Both the position numbers and the translations under genes were made by a program. From Chelydra serpentina (taxonomy: Eukaryota; Chordata; Testudines; Chelydridae), in the NCBI GenBank assembly GCA_037349315.1, contig JBAIAC010000006.1:13055501-13119500 (forward strand): a DNA stretch of 64,000 bases, read 5' to 3'. The notes below the pieces were generated by a model. That model searched no databases. It was not told where the DNA came from and worked only from the letters and a program-made list of their open reading frames with translations. Positions 1 through 12,000 of this stretch are shown here, one piece after another (the stretch's first letter is position 1; each line of letters opens with the position of its first letter).

Positions 1-1342
1 CATTTGGGTATTTACACACTTGTAAAATAAAATATCAACTATAAACAAGCTAGGCTAGGAGTCTGAACTTTAACATTTGTAAATAAAACTGACTGCATTT
101 TGTATTACATTTAATAGCAGTGATTGCTTTACAATTCTTGCATTCATGTATCAGTTGGAAAAATCTGTCCTGGGTCTTGGACTTTAAGACCAGTGGTTCT
201 CTGGCTGGTGTATATTGAATGTTCTTGGAAACAGAGATTCCAATTTCTTGTATCTAAATAAACCAGCAATAGAAATTCAGCACTAGGGGGAGTTCTCCCC
301 TGCAACTATTATAAGTCAAGTTGTACAATGTTCAGTGTTTTTTGTTTTTAACGAGGAGGTAAAACTAACTGGTGTAGTCTAAAGTACAGGAATGGGTTTA
401 TGGATAGTGAGGTTCATGTCCCACTTCTGACTGACTTTCTGCATGGCCTTGTGCAAGTCAGTTGACTTCTCTACCAGAGTTTCCTCTTCTATAGAGCTGA
501 GAACACTTAATTACCTTGCAGAGTTGACTTGAGAGTGAGTTTCTTTGTGAAATGTTTTGAGATTCTCAGGTGGAGGTCTTGAAGTACAAAGTACTATTAA
601 AGAGAATATGAAAACATTTCTCAGATACACCCCTACATGCAGTCTCTTTCATATACACTTTTTTAAAGTTTAGGTGTTTGGTTTTTTTTTAAATGGGGAG
701 CCCTCACTTCAGGGTTCACAGCTTTCTCTGGTTAAAACATGATTGTAATAACACATGAAGAAAAACTTTGGTTTAGTGCCAATGGACTTTATCCTATGAG
801 GATGGTACCTTTTTTAAAAGGTGTTAAACCTATTAACACAATTTTAAAGTTCTATTGTAAATTAATGGTACCACTGAACCTATTAACGATGCAGTAGGAT
901 TTGCTATATGCCACTTCACTCCCAGGCTGTTGATCAGGGTTTGAAGAAAGAGCTCAAAGTGCTGAGTGTTGCTCTTGAATGGTGCCTTGCTGATACTCAG
1001 AGTGGCATTGGTGGCTCCAAAGGGAGCTGCATCCGGTTTCCCAGGGTAGAAAGAATGGAAAATAAAGGGAATCTAGAACTAGTCATCTCTGTGTGTTGTA
1101 TATAATGTGCTTAAGATCAGACTATTTTTAAATGGCTAGTGCCTTAACTTGGTGAAATATTTATATTTTGATTGTATGATTTTGGTTTCTGTAAAAACAT
1201 TTTGCATATGTAAAATAAATTTTAGTAAGTGTCCTAATTTTTCTCAAACTATCTTTTTTCTAAGCAAAAAACATGGCATGTTGTTCATCCCTTTGGAACT
1301 GATACAGCTTTTGCTTTTATGGCACATGATAGTCTGCACTAA
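1..1342. other. AT-rich non-coding stretch, no gene seen
   Basis: No exon, RNA gene or clear transposon was recognised. In mammals ENPP4 lies tail to tail with ENPP5, so this end of the window may approach the 3' side of ENPP4. That is inference from gene order only; no ENPP4 coding sequence was found. The short open frames here show no family resemblance. Confidence 0.5.
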
Positions 1343-1565
1343 CTGGGAAATGCTATCAGAGGGGTAGCCGTGTTTGGCGCTTCTACAGATCCAGACTAAG
1401 GGTCCTGGGGCACCTTATAGACTAACAGAGGTATTGAAGCATAAGCTTTCATGGGTGAATATCCACTTCGCGAAGAAGTGGGTATTCACCCACGAAAGCT
1501 TATGCTTCAATACCTCTGTTAGTCTATAAGGTGCCCCAGGACCCTTTGTTCCTGGGAAATGCTAT
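1343..1565 (-). mobile_element. PLE-tail foldback insertion, copy 1
   Basis: The insert at 1357-1551 is flanked by a perfect 14-bp direct repeat, CTGGGAAATGCTAT, at 1343-1356 and 1552-1565. It is a head-to-head inverted repeat. Both arms carry the same segment (GTGGGTATTCACCC, ACGAAAGCTTATGCTTCAATAC, TTAGTCTATAAGGTGCC), and the junction falls at CTTCGCGAAG near 1469. The minus-strand copy continues to the terminal GGCTACCCCTCTG motif at 1357. The same tail ends the Penelope-like element at 55.0-56.1 kb. One target duplication around the whole foldback indicates a single retrotransposition event. Confidence 0.8.
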
Positions 1566-4500
1566 GATCTTTATCTCCAGAAGAGGCTAATGTATCCAAA
1601 CAGCAAATGGCTGTGCAGGGAGAGGAGGCACACCAGCTGCTGGCCTGGGCTAGGAGCAGGAAGGACTCAGGCTGGTGAGGGTGGATGTGAGCTTGAAGAG
1701 CCCAGGTACTGAGCAGCCATCAATGCATCCCTACTGCTGGAAAAGGCAAGCCCCTACTGTCCTTAAAGAAGCAGCTGGTGCCAGTAACCTGTGTCAAATA
1801 TCCCATATTTGAGAAAGTTGCAGCAGCTCTAAGCTGGCTATTTGAGTCCTCAGACTTCCTAGATCCTCATTAATTGGTTTTAGACATGGGTTTCGGGTAA
1901 AAACTACATTAAGTGCACTGGCGGATCTTCTAGCATTAGACAAATTAAGTTCTCCATGCTATTTTTAATGTCAGCTTCTTTTGGCACAGTATGAGGACAG
2001 TAGGATTGGATAGAGTTGCCCATGAGTGCTATGGGATCTGGTTACCTAGAGAATAGCTTCTTGCCCCAGCCCCTATGCCATAGATGAGACCAGTAGAGAT
2101 GTCTAAAACTGGAGTTACCTTGCCACATGTGGGGGAGGGTGGGGGCAGCAGCTTTGGTAGCACCTTCTCCATCAGGCATCCTGTTCCTGGAATTTTTCTC
2201 TTGCAGCACTAGGTGGTATAAAGCCACATCTTTTGCAATATGCATTGAAGAGTATATTTCACAATGGGATTTGAGATGATCCTGACCTCTAAGCTTGAGT
2301 ATTAATTGGAAATCTGATGCATCTGAATTATGGTAAAAACTTGAATATTAGGGGAAGGGATAGAGCTGGGGATACCCTATATGAAGCAGAATAAAGGAAG
2401 AATGACTGATTAAATTCTATTTGTGGCTTCTAGTGATTCAACTGAGAGATTTCCTTGGCATATGGGAAACTTTACTCACAGAAGTTGGTCCAATAAGGGA
2501 TATTGCCTCATCCACCTTACTTCTCTTCAAAGTAGTTTTAATACTTAAACTAGCAAAGACAGCATTAGGATAATTTAACTCAGTCCAGAAAATACCTTTA
2601 TGAAGATGGTTAAGTTGCATATGTCAAAATAAAAATGAATACATGTGAGGCCTTACAATTTCATATACCAGACCCTTGATTCACTCTCATTCAATTTATG
2701 AAGCCAGAACTCTCCCATGTTTCTTTACTATTTACCAGAAATAATTACAACAGTAATTAAAACACATGCCTATTAAATCTTTTCATAAAACTGTTACAAG
2801 TTTCAGAGGGCTTTTTAACAATCTTGGTTATCACTTTGAGTTTACAAGTACAAATAGGAAAGAACATTGACTAGACTTAAGTATGCCACATTTTAGTGGG
2901 GATTTTTTTAAAAACAGTGTGAGCTTTCCTATTCCCTAAACTTGCAGTTGCAATATATTTTAACCCCAGCTTCCATTAACTCAGTCACATGAAATCTTAA
3001 AGTACTCAAAAGGCGCACACATCACACCCTGTGCCCTTTCAAAAAGCATGGTCTGGCGCATCTATCACATTTCTCCAATAGTACCATTTCTTGTGCTTAC
3101 AGGTGTAGGCTTGTGCATTTGTAAAGTTAACAAATATTAGGTGTCCTGCAACTATTCCTAAATGATAGACATTAAATTTTATTTTATTTACACGCATGAA
3201 AACAGACAGCTTTTAGTTTATAGGGCTATAAAAATCAAACTAATAGCTAAACCCACAACTCCCCCCTTCAAAACTTGTCAATTATTTTTACAGTACAGTG
3301 CATGTTTCAACTTAAGGTTTTGTGACTAGCAAAATCCCTTTTTCCTGGGGGTACTGGCTTACAAATACAAAAGTTTCTCTTAACACATTGCTCTTCACTA
3401 AACTGTATGTTTGGGTGTGGGAATTCTGGGCACAAATGTTATTAACAGATGTACTGAACTTCTTTCCCCCTAAATTAGTAAATTGACTAACAGACTGAAT
3501 TATACAACTTTTAACCTGATTTAAAAAAAAAAATTGCAAGTGCTTACTACACCCTTGAGGATTTAATTTACTTGCTCACTGTGGAGTTTGCTAAAAAGCC
3601 ACATTGATACCCCTGCCATGTTGAGAGAAAGAATAACTATTCAATTGTGCAAAGAAAGATCACATCTATCTTGTATGAAAATTTTAATACCAATGTTGTG
3701 GGGAAGAGGGGACAGAGCTTGAGTGAAGAAGCTACTGGAAATGAACAGAGTAACCATCCAACCAAAACACTTTCTACTAATTCCTGAGGACAAGATTGCC
3801 AAAGTAAAGATTGCAGTGGATCCTGACCTTTCTGTTAGAAAAGTTTACTGGTAGCCTGATTTTAATATAGCTTCCTCTGCTCTGAGCTTCAAGGTCTTTA
3901 CCCCTACTATGAACACCATTTTCATTTGTTTTAGAATAATTATTTGTCTGATGAACTAAGACAAAGTCTACTGACAAGTCTACTTTTATCATCACCTGAC
4001 TCACTAAAAACAGGATGTGGGCTGCTCCAGCAACAGGCAGCTTTACATTACAGGACTATGGCCACAGGGTGATTTTCCTTGACCACCTAAGCAAAGATGG
4101 AGGAGGAGCAATAGCACATGCTCCCCAGGACAATTACAACATAATTTCACAGAGATGAGTCAGATTAAGTTATATACAATGCTGAGTTTTGAAACTGAAT
4201 TCTGTGACTACCAACTCAGTTTCAGTATTGCCCACTCTAATTTGACAATAAGCTATAGCCCATGAAACACCAGCCTTCCATAGGGTCATCTACCTCAATT
4301 TAGAAATGCACAACACTGCCTGCTACAATTCAAGACCAAAATGCACAATGGCCTATTTCAGCTATAAAGATGTCTGCTAAAGCAGTGGAATTAGTTATGG
4401 TCACAGCTCACAAGCAAATTTTGTTGCTACATAAGTTGCATCAAGGAAGAATTCCCACAAATTATATCAATTTTCTTGCTTCATTATTTCAGACTATCCT

Positions 4501-5634
4501 GTCTGATCCACTTTCAAGCAAAAGCCACCCTTTACAATTCAGAGAAAGATTTGTTCTTACATAAAGAATTATACTAGTTTTTAAGAACTTAGAATTACAA
4601 TATATCTTGAATGAGAGAGGGTTTCATTGCCACATTACTCCTGAGCAGTATCTACTGTATCAGTATAGTTTTTGTGGAAACTTTCCAGATTCCTCTCTGC
4701 AACAAACAAGGTGATACAGATTGCCCTATGGCTGCTAAGGAAGTCCAACATATCCCCCACCCTGCAAAGATACATTATTTAAAAAGGACTGAGTCAAGCT
4801 CACTGCTGACCATTAGGCGCTCAACTCCACTAGCATCAGTGGAATCACAGCTGCTTAAGCTAGGGGAGGATTTGGCCTGCTGTGTCCAATATTTTGTTGT
4901 CTATTACTTCCACAAGATAGCATCCTTTTGATAATTTAGCCCAGTATTTCCTGGTATGATACAGGCCCGTGTAGGTTCTTGTTAGTTATGATCTTTTTCC
5001 CTACTTCACTTCCCTATTGAATATTTTAGTTCACTGAAGCCTTAAACATTTTAACCAAGTAGCAGTTCAAATAAATGAAATGCTGACTGATTATTACAGT
5101 AATAACATTGGAATATGTCAAGGTATGTATTGTACAAACACTATTCTAATGATATTTATGTTGAATCCACAAAATCAGACCATTCTGGATAGTATACATT
5201 TAATCTTCCCATCCTTCCACTGTGGATCCCGTACACGCTTTTCTTAACCTAAATACATTTGTTTAAATCTATGATTTGTTTAAATTCAGAAGATAAAGAC
5301 CAAGAGCGTAGTGAATCTAAAATGATTTCTATTTCCCTAATAATATTAGCTCAAAATGAGGTATCCAAGGGTTTAAAGTTACTAAATATCTACATACATA
5401 TCCTTCCAGTGTTATCTGGAGGGGTTTTCAACCCCTGAAAAATCAAGTGGTTATATGGTGCAACAGAAACATGCTCTCCCTGTATGCATCTGTTACACAT
5501 TTACTCCAGTGCACCACATGTATTTCTTTTCCAGATCTACTTACCTAATTTCGAGGAAAAACTTATTTTAAGCTCAAAATAGCTAGAATAACTTTTCATT
5601 GTTTTTATTAAAGTGCCTTCATTGGACAATAATA
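1566..5634. other. Non-coding stretch downstream of ENPP5
   Basis: This 4-kb AT-rich stretch follows the ENPP5 stop codon in the sense of that gene. Some of it is probably ENPP5 3' UTR. On the minus strand an AATAAA lies at 5604-5609, only 26 bases after the stop, and further AATAAA/AAATAAA sites lie around 3180-3196. Which one is used cannot be told from sequence. No transposon or other gene was recognised. Confidence 0.45.
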
Positions 5635-6020
5635 TTACCCTTGTAGTAACGGCTGGGAAATTTCAGTGTGTTGCACCTGCATGTTAGGTAGGTGGCTGTG
5701 GGTTAAGTGTTTAATAAAAACTAGAAGAAAAACAACAACAAGAATGCTACCAAGAAACACTCCTATAAAATAGGCATAGGACTCCTGTTCATAATATCTG
5801 GGATTCAGGTCTCTTGGAACTTCCCTAAGAAGCATATCTTCCACATTGCTGAATGACCCATTGTTTGGCAATGGACTGATACCAAGCAGATGGCACAACA
5901 AGGGATACAGATCTGTGAGACTCATGGCTTCTTTGGTGGTATTCTTTCTAAAGGCAGGACCATAGGCCAAGAAGATTGGGTGCATTTCTGGTAGGACGTT
6001 GTCATATCCATGATTACCCA
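5635..6020 (-). CDS. ENPP5: ENPP5 last coding exon
   Basis: The exon begins after the acceptor CTCTTTCCAG (AG at 6021-6022). Its TG completes the split Leu336 codon, followed by GNHGYDN, which holds the third metal-binding histidine (His339). It encodes the end of the catalytic domain ([26 protein letters not shown]), an acidic/proline linker, the membrane helix [20 protein letters not shown] and the cytoplasmic tail. The stop TAA is at 5635-5637. NKT-like and NGS sites in the lumenal part could be glycosylated. Confidence 0.95.
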
Positions 6021-9000
6021 CTGGAAAGAGAAGAGAAAGTGAGTTATCAAAAACTTTCTGACACCCTCAAGTTGTTAAAACACTTCCATTGCTCACTAAA
6101 AGTAGGAAATATTGAATCTTTGGATCTTTTCCCAGAAAATCCACAATGCAAAGGGAAAACAGCCTAATTTATTGCAACAAAGATTTAATTACATTTCTGA
6201 ACAAAGCGCACAAACGTTTAGTAACTAACAGTCATAATATTAGACATTGTGAATCATAATGCCTAGAAGGTTAGCATTCATTTCACATAAATCATCAAGG
6301 GAGTCACTTAAAGCATTCAAGAATTTACTGCAGGAGGCTTCTGGATTGGCAGGGAGGCTAGAGGGGATGATTCAGAGCCATCAGACACAGGTGAGGCCTA
6401 TGAAAGGTAAGCTCAGACGGCTTTAAAGTTCAATGTGCAGTCACAGGCATCATGCACTGAAGCCTGCTTAAAGGAGAGAATTCTACTCTGCAACTGGCCT
6501 GGCTGCTCCATACTGAATGAAGGCTTTTTTCTCAACCTCTATGTGACTATTGGCCAATATCCAGCCTTCTGGAACTCGGGTAGAGGAGGAGTCAGGGTCT
6601 CGCACTACTCAAACATTCCTGTCACTGACATGGAAAAGATACGGAGACAGGCGCATGGAGCAGTCTCACAACTAGTGCTTCGATGCAGTTTTCTTGAGAA
6701 GAGCCCTTGTCTCACAGCTCATAGGCAGTACTAGAACAGGAGAAACGTGTGCACATGAATACATGCATCACGGATGAAAAAAAGTGAGAAAACAGTTGGA
6801 TTAATATGAACAGTGAAAATATTTGGTAAGCTATGAAGAATACTTTGACATCAGCTTTTCACCAGTTGGAAAGTTTGCTTTTAAGTGATCCTAGAACTGA
6901 GAAGATTAGAAGCATAAGACAGAATCAGCATTTAAGCGGCCTGAGAGTATCACCTCTAAGATGAGCATCCCATATTAACCCAGTAATGAAAAGCCTCGGA
7001 TGAAATCCCAAACCTGGCTCTCCTCCATGGAGATCTCCTCCTTGCTATTTTGTTTAAATTTGTAGACAGCATTGCTTTCTAGTTTTTCAATGAAAGTGGC
7101 AGGGGTCATAACCATCTGCATCATGCCACTTTATACCATCTTTCAAAGACCACCGTGAACATACTTTGTGAGCACATCATTCTTCCCAACAGACAGAAAG
7201 TAAGCAGGTGATGGAATGAAAATAGTGCACCTCTTGGAACAGCATGCACTGACAAGTGGAAGAAGGTCCAAGGCCTATTTTTTTTTCAAAAAGTGCTAAA
7301 ATACACATCTTCTGACTATCAGGCCCCTTTAAGTGTCTCAAGCTGGGCACACAAAATGGCATCAGTCACTTTTGAAAATTTACACCCAAAACTCTCGAGA
7401 ATCATGCCCTAAAAATAAACAGAAGCAAATCTAGATAAAGCCACATGGATATCCAAATTAGAATATCTTGATATACTCACAAATGCAGAGGTGACAAAGA
7501 GTCCTGTGGCACCTTATAGACAAACAGACGTATTGAAGCATAAGCTTTCGTGGGTGAATACCCAAAGTGGGTATTCACCCACGAAAGCTTATGCTCCAAT
7601 ACGTCTGTTAGTCTATAAGGTGCCACAGGACTCTGTCACTTCTAAAGATCCAGACTAACATGGCTACCCCTCTGATACTTTACAAATGTGGTAACTCTCA
7701 CATCAGGCATTTGGGTGAGAGGAACAAGGTGTGCCTAGGACAGGAGTGGGCAAACTATGGCCCGTCTCCGGCCTGTCAGAGCTTTTAATCTGGCCCTCGA
7801 GGTCCATTGCCTTGCTCCAGCTGGGGAGTGGGGTCGGGGGCTTGCAGAGCGCCAGGTGGGTGGGGGAAGCAGGGCAAGCCTGCTTCCCCCACCCACATAA
7901 GGTTTTATGTTTATTTCCACTAAAATATAATCTTTATTAAATAAACTTTATTTGAATCTCTCTTCTTCAGAGTTAAACTGATTAACAACAACATTGCTTA
8001 ATTATGGTTTACTTTAAAACTAAAATAGTTTGAATATATTTTGGTTATTGCCACGATCAAATGGAGAAACACTAATGAATCAACAAAGCTAATACAGATT
8101 GTAAAGAAGTCAGCAATAAACGTGAAAAACTACCAAACTTTTACGTAGTGTAGTACACTGAAAAGTTTTAGCCAACATACAATATGTGTTCAGACAGGAG
8201 CAAAATTGTGTGGTAAAAACAACAAACAGCTCAGTAATGTAATTTTCTAATAGCGCATTGTTCAACAGAATTATTTTATAGTGCTGATTCTTAAACAAAC
8301 TTGTGTTGTCTGTTTGAACATGAAGTGTTAAATTTTGTGAGCATTCATGGCCCGCCATACAATTTCCATACCCAGATGTGGCCCTCATTCCAAAAAGTTT
8401 GTCCACCCCTCGGATATTCTTTGCCTGTTTAACAAAACTGTTCTCCAATTTCTGAATCAGCAAACCAGTTTCTCCCATCCATCTCAGAAATCCATTCCAA
8501 AGCAGTGTCCATGTATTCTGCACTACAGACTAATCCCCCTCAGCTCGATGGCGGCAGTGCTTCATACTGCAATACCATACTTTACAGCAGTGGTCCCCAA
8601 CGTGGTGCCCATGGGCGCCATGGCGCCTGCCGGAGCATTTATGTGCGCCCGCCTACTGACAAGGGAGTGCTTCCGCTGGACAACCCGCTGCTGAGGAGTG
8701 CGGCCGCCGGACAACCAGTCGCCGAAATACCTCCGAGAAGCGGCAACGCCAAGAACTGTTGCCGCCGAAATGCCGCTGCTTCTCGGCGGCATTTCGACAG
8801 TGATGCTTCTCGATGACGCCACTTCTCGGCGGCATTTTGGCGGCGACGCTTCTCGATGACACCGCTTCTCGGACGCATTTCAGCGGCTGGTTGTTCAGCG
8901 CCCGCCACACACATCTGGGAACATGAATATGCTATTGCAACAGAAAGGTTGGGGACCCCTGCTTTACAGAACTGGGCCCCAGGTTTTTAAGAAGTTCCAA

Positions 9001-12000
9001 GATCCAGCTCTTGCAAGAGGAAACTGGTTATTTTTTAAAGTTCTATTTGTGAGCAGCTAAAGTTTTTGAAGCCACTTTACAACTGGATTTTCAAAAGCTC
9101 CTACAAGGAGCTGGGAGCACAAGTCCCACTGACTTTCAATGTATGGTACATCGCACGCCCTTTGGGGTTTTTGAAAATTCCACCCATATGTTTGAAGACT
9201 TCTTAACCCTTTTAAAGCCAGGCATGGGGCTTTGGGGGCTGGAGAGGGTCACAGCATTTAATAACTTGATTGTGCTAGTTTGAATAGAAAAGAATGTATA
9301 GATCTGAAACAGAATGAAGAAAAATATACTTACAGAGAAGTTGATCAGACTTGTTTTGTAAGATTTCCCATCCTTTATCAGCCACTGCTAAGATTGGTTG
9401 AATTTTACTGTTGTGTTTGTAATGTAATCTATTTGGAATCTCCTCCTTTTTATAAACAGTCATGTTGGGATGAGCATTGACCAAGGCTTCATACACTTCA
9501 TCAAGTTTGCCTTAGACCAAATAAAACAAGAACTTAATAGTGACAAAACACAAGTAGCAATGATGAGTCACTTAGTATACATGCTAGCAATAGCTTAAAT
9601 GATCTATTTCAGCAGTAGGTATGAAGAATAAAAAAAAAATTGTTACACTGAAGAGCAGAATTTAGCCATAAAGGAAGTTATAGACAGACAGTATGTGATG
9701 CTGTGATAACCTTAAGAGTTTTGGATGGTCACATTGTTCACCAGAAAGGTCTGGTGAAATCACATGACTGTAAGAGCACTTTCCAATAAGTTGTCATGTC
9801 CCTCAATATAGAATTACAACAGTTATTTTATGTTGTGCGTTTCTTTTTATTTAAACACAAGAGTAAAAGGTCTACTTTTTGTTTTATTATCATTGTGCAC
9901 AGCAGTATGAGTTCACGTATTCACTTCACTTAGAAGGAATTTAGGTAAGCCCCTTTATGGATAAACCGATTCTTCCCAGTTGCATATACAGCTTGAGAGC
10001 AGGGAAGTGACATTCTCTCTGATGTTCTGTTCAGTGCACACAGATTTCTCAGGGAGCAGAGCTTCAAAGGGGATTGCCACTTTTCCCCAGAAACCATCTA
10101 TGGTGCTCAGTAGCACTTCAGTGGCAGCTGGGTTGCTTTAGAGTTCATCTTCCTTTAAAAAGCTGCATTGGGAGCTATTGATTTCTCCATGGCAGCCTCG
10201 AAAGGATAACTTTTACTTAAACTGAAGATTGTTGGCTTCCTGTTAAGTCCATAGTATTTACTTTAAAAGAATTGCAGTCCCCACTTTGGTACCTGGCCCT
10301 AATTAACTTTGTCCTCTCTTTATCTCACCATTTCAAATTATAGGTGTGGCAATTTTCTTCAAATGGTGGTTAGGTCCCAACTATGCAGCTAACCAATCAG
10401 CTCATGGTTTTAGTGGGGGGAAGGGAGAATCCAAATCTGTATTATATGATCCTAATGATATATTCCGTTTTTGGAAATTCTTTACTTCTTATTGTTAACG
10501 TTCCTGTAATGCTCAGAGGCTCAAATCCAGATTAGGACATTACTGAGCTAGGTACGGTACAAAACTGGTCCCTGCCCAAGGAGTTTACAACTTACTTCAA
10601 GACAAAATACAACAAGCAAGAAACAAGCAATAAGGTGGAATGGGAAGGAAGACGAAAGTCATTCGTAAGATTAGACAGTTACACAGTCTAACACAGGGGT
10701 AGGCAACCTATAGCACGTGTGCCAAAGGCGGCACGCGAGCTGATTTTCAGTGGCACTCTCATTGCCCGGGTCCTGGCCACTGTCCAAGGGGCTCTGCATT
10801 TTAAGTTAATTTTAAATGAAGCTTCTTAAACATTTTAAAAAACCTTATTTACTTTACATACAACAATAGTTTACTTATATATTAAAGACTTATAGAAAGA
10901 GACCTTCTAAAAACATTAAAATATATTACTGGCATGCAAAACCTTAAATTAGAGTGAATAAATGAAGACTTGGCACACCGCTTCTGAAAGGTTGCTGACC
11001 CCTGGTCTAACAGCATGCACAATTTGAATATTCACACTAGATTAAAAATTTAGGGGAACTATAGAAATAGATGGAGGTTTAAAAGAACAGTAGAAACAGG
11101 TAGAGTTTCAAAAATATTTTAATCTAGACGTTTCCATTCATCATGGTCTATTATTTGTATTGTAGTTCCTCAGAGCCCCAGTCATGAACTAGGACCCCAT
11201 TGTGCTAGGCACTGTACAAACATGGAGCAAAGAGATTCTCTGCCTCAAAAAGTTTACAATCTGCATCTATTTCTCTCTTCTAGATATCTATTTCTGTACT
11301 TTTATCATTTACCTATTTTGGTAAAGTTTGTTGTAAAAGAGGCTATGGAATGCGAAGTGGAGGAAGATAAGGGGAGAGTAATAGGGGAGGAGCAGTGCAA
11401 AGGGTGTAGGCATGGAGTAGAGCTAAGAAGCAGTAGCAGGGTCCAGGAAGCATGGTGAAGGGGAAAAAAAAAAGATTCAGTAAAATGTCAGAGACTCCAC
11501 TAATGGAACCCGGAGGAGTCAAAGGTGCTGCTTTGAAGAAATATTGTCTGATGCCAGGAATTTCACTCTTGTCTTCATCCCTGGCTTTTAACACTGTTTT
11601 CCTGTGATTCAGCAAGAGCTGAAGACTTTACATCAGGGGTCTCAAACGCGTAGCCCGCAGGATTGTTTTCTTCGGCCCGCGAGCTCCCCCCCCCCGCGTT
11701 TACGTACAGTAGCTCTGATCCAGCGCACACTGGGGGCAGAGCATGCTCCTGCCTGGCCGCCCTGCGCGGCTCCGACAAGCTCCTGGAACCTGGGGGAGGA
11801 GGGGCACAGGGGGTCTGTGTCACTGTTGCGTCCAGGCACCACCCCCAGAAGCTCCCATTGGCCGGGAACGGGGAACCGCGGCCAATAGGAGCTGCTGGGG
11901 GCAGTGCCTGGACGCAACAGTGACACAGAACCCTGTGCACCTCCTCCCCAGGTTCCAGGAGCTTGCCGGAGCAGCGCAGGGGCAGGGCGGGGCAGGAAAC

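Noticed and set aside
4611..4931. 106-codon plus-strand open frame with a hydrophobic start
   Set aside because: No family resemblance; it lies antisense in the likely ENPP5 3' region and fits a chance frame.
1..5634. ENPP4 3' exon expected from mammalian gene order
   Set aside because: No ENPP4 coding blocks were found on either strand; the gene is probably outside the window.
8110..8523. 137-codon minus-strand open frame
   Set aside because: It crosses the end of a hAT-like element and has no recognisable domain.
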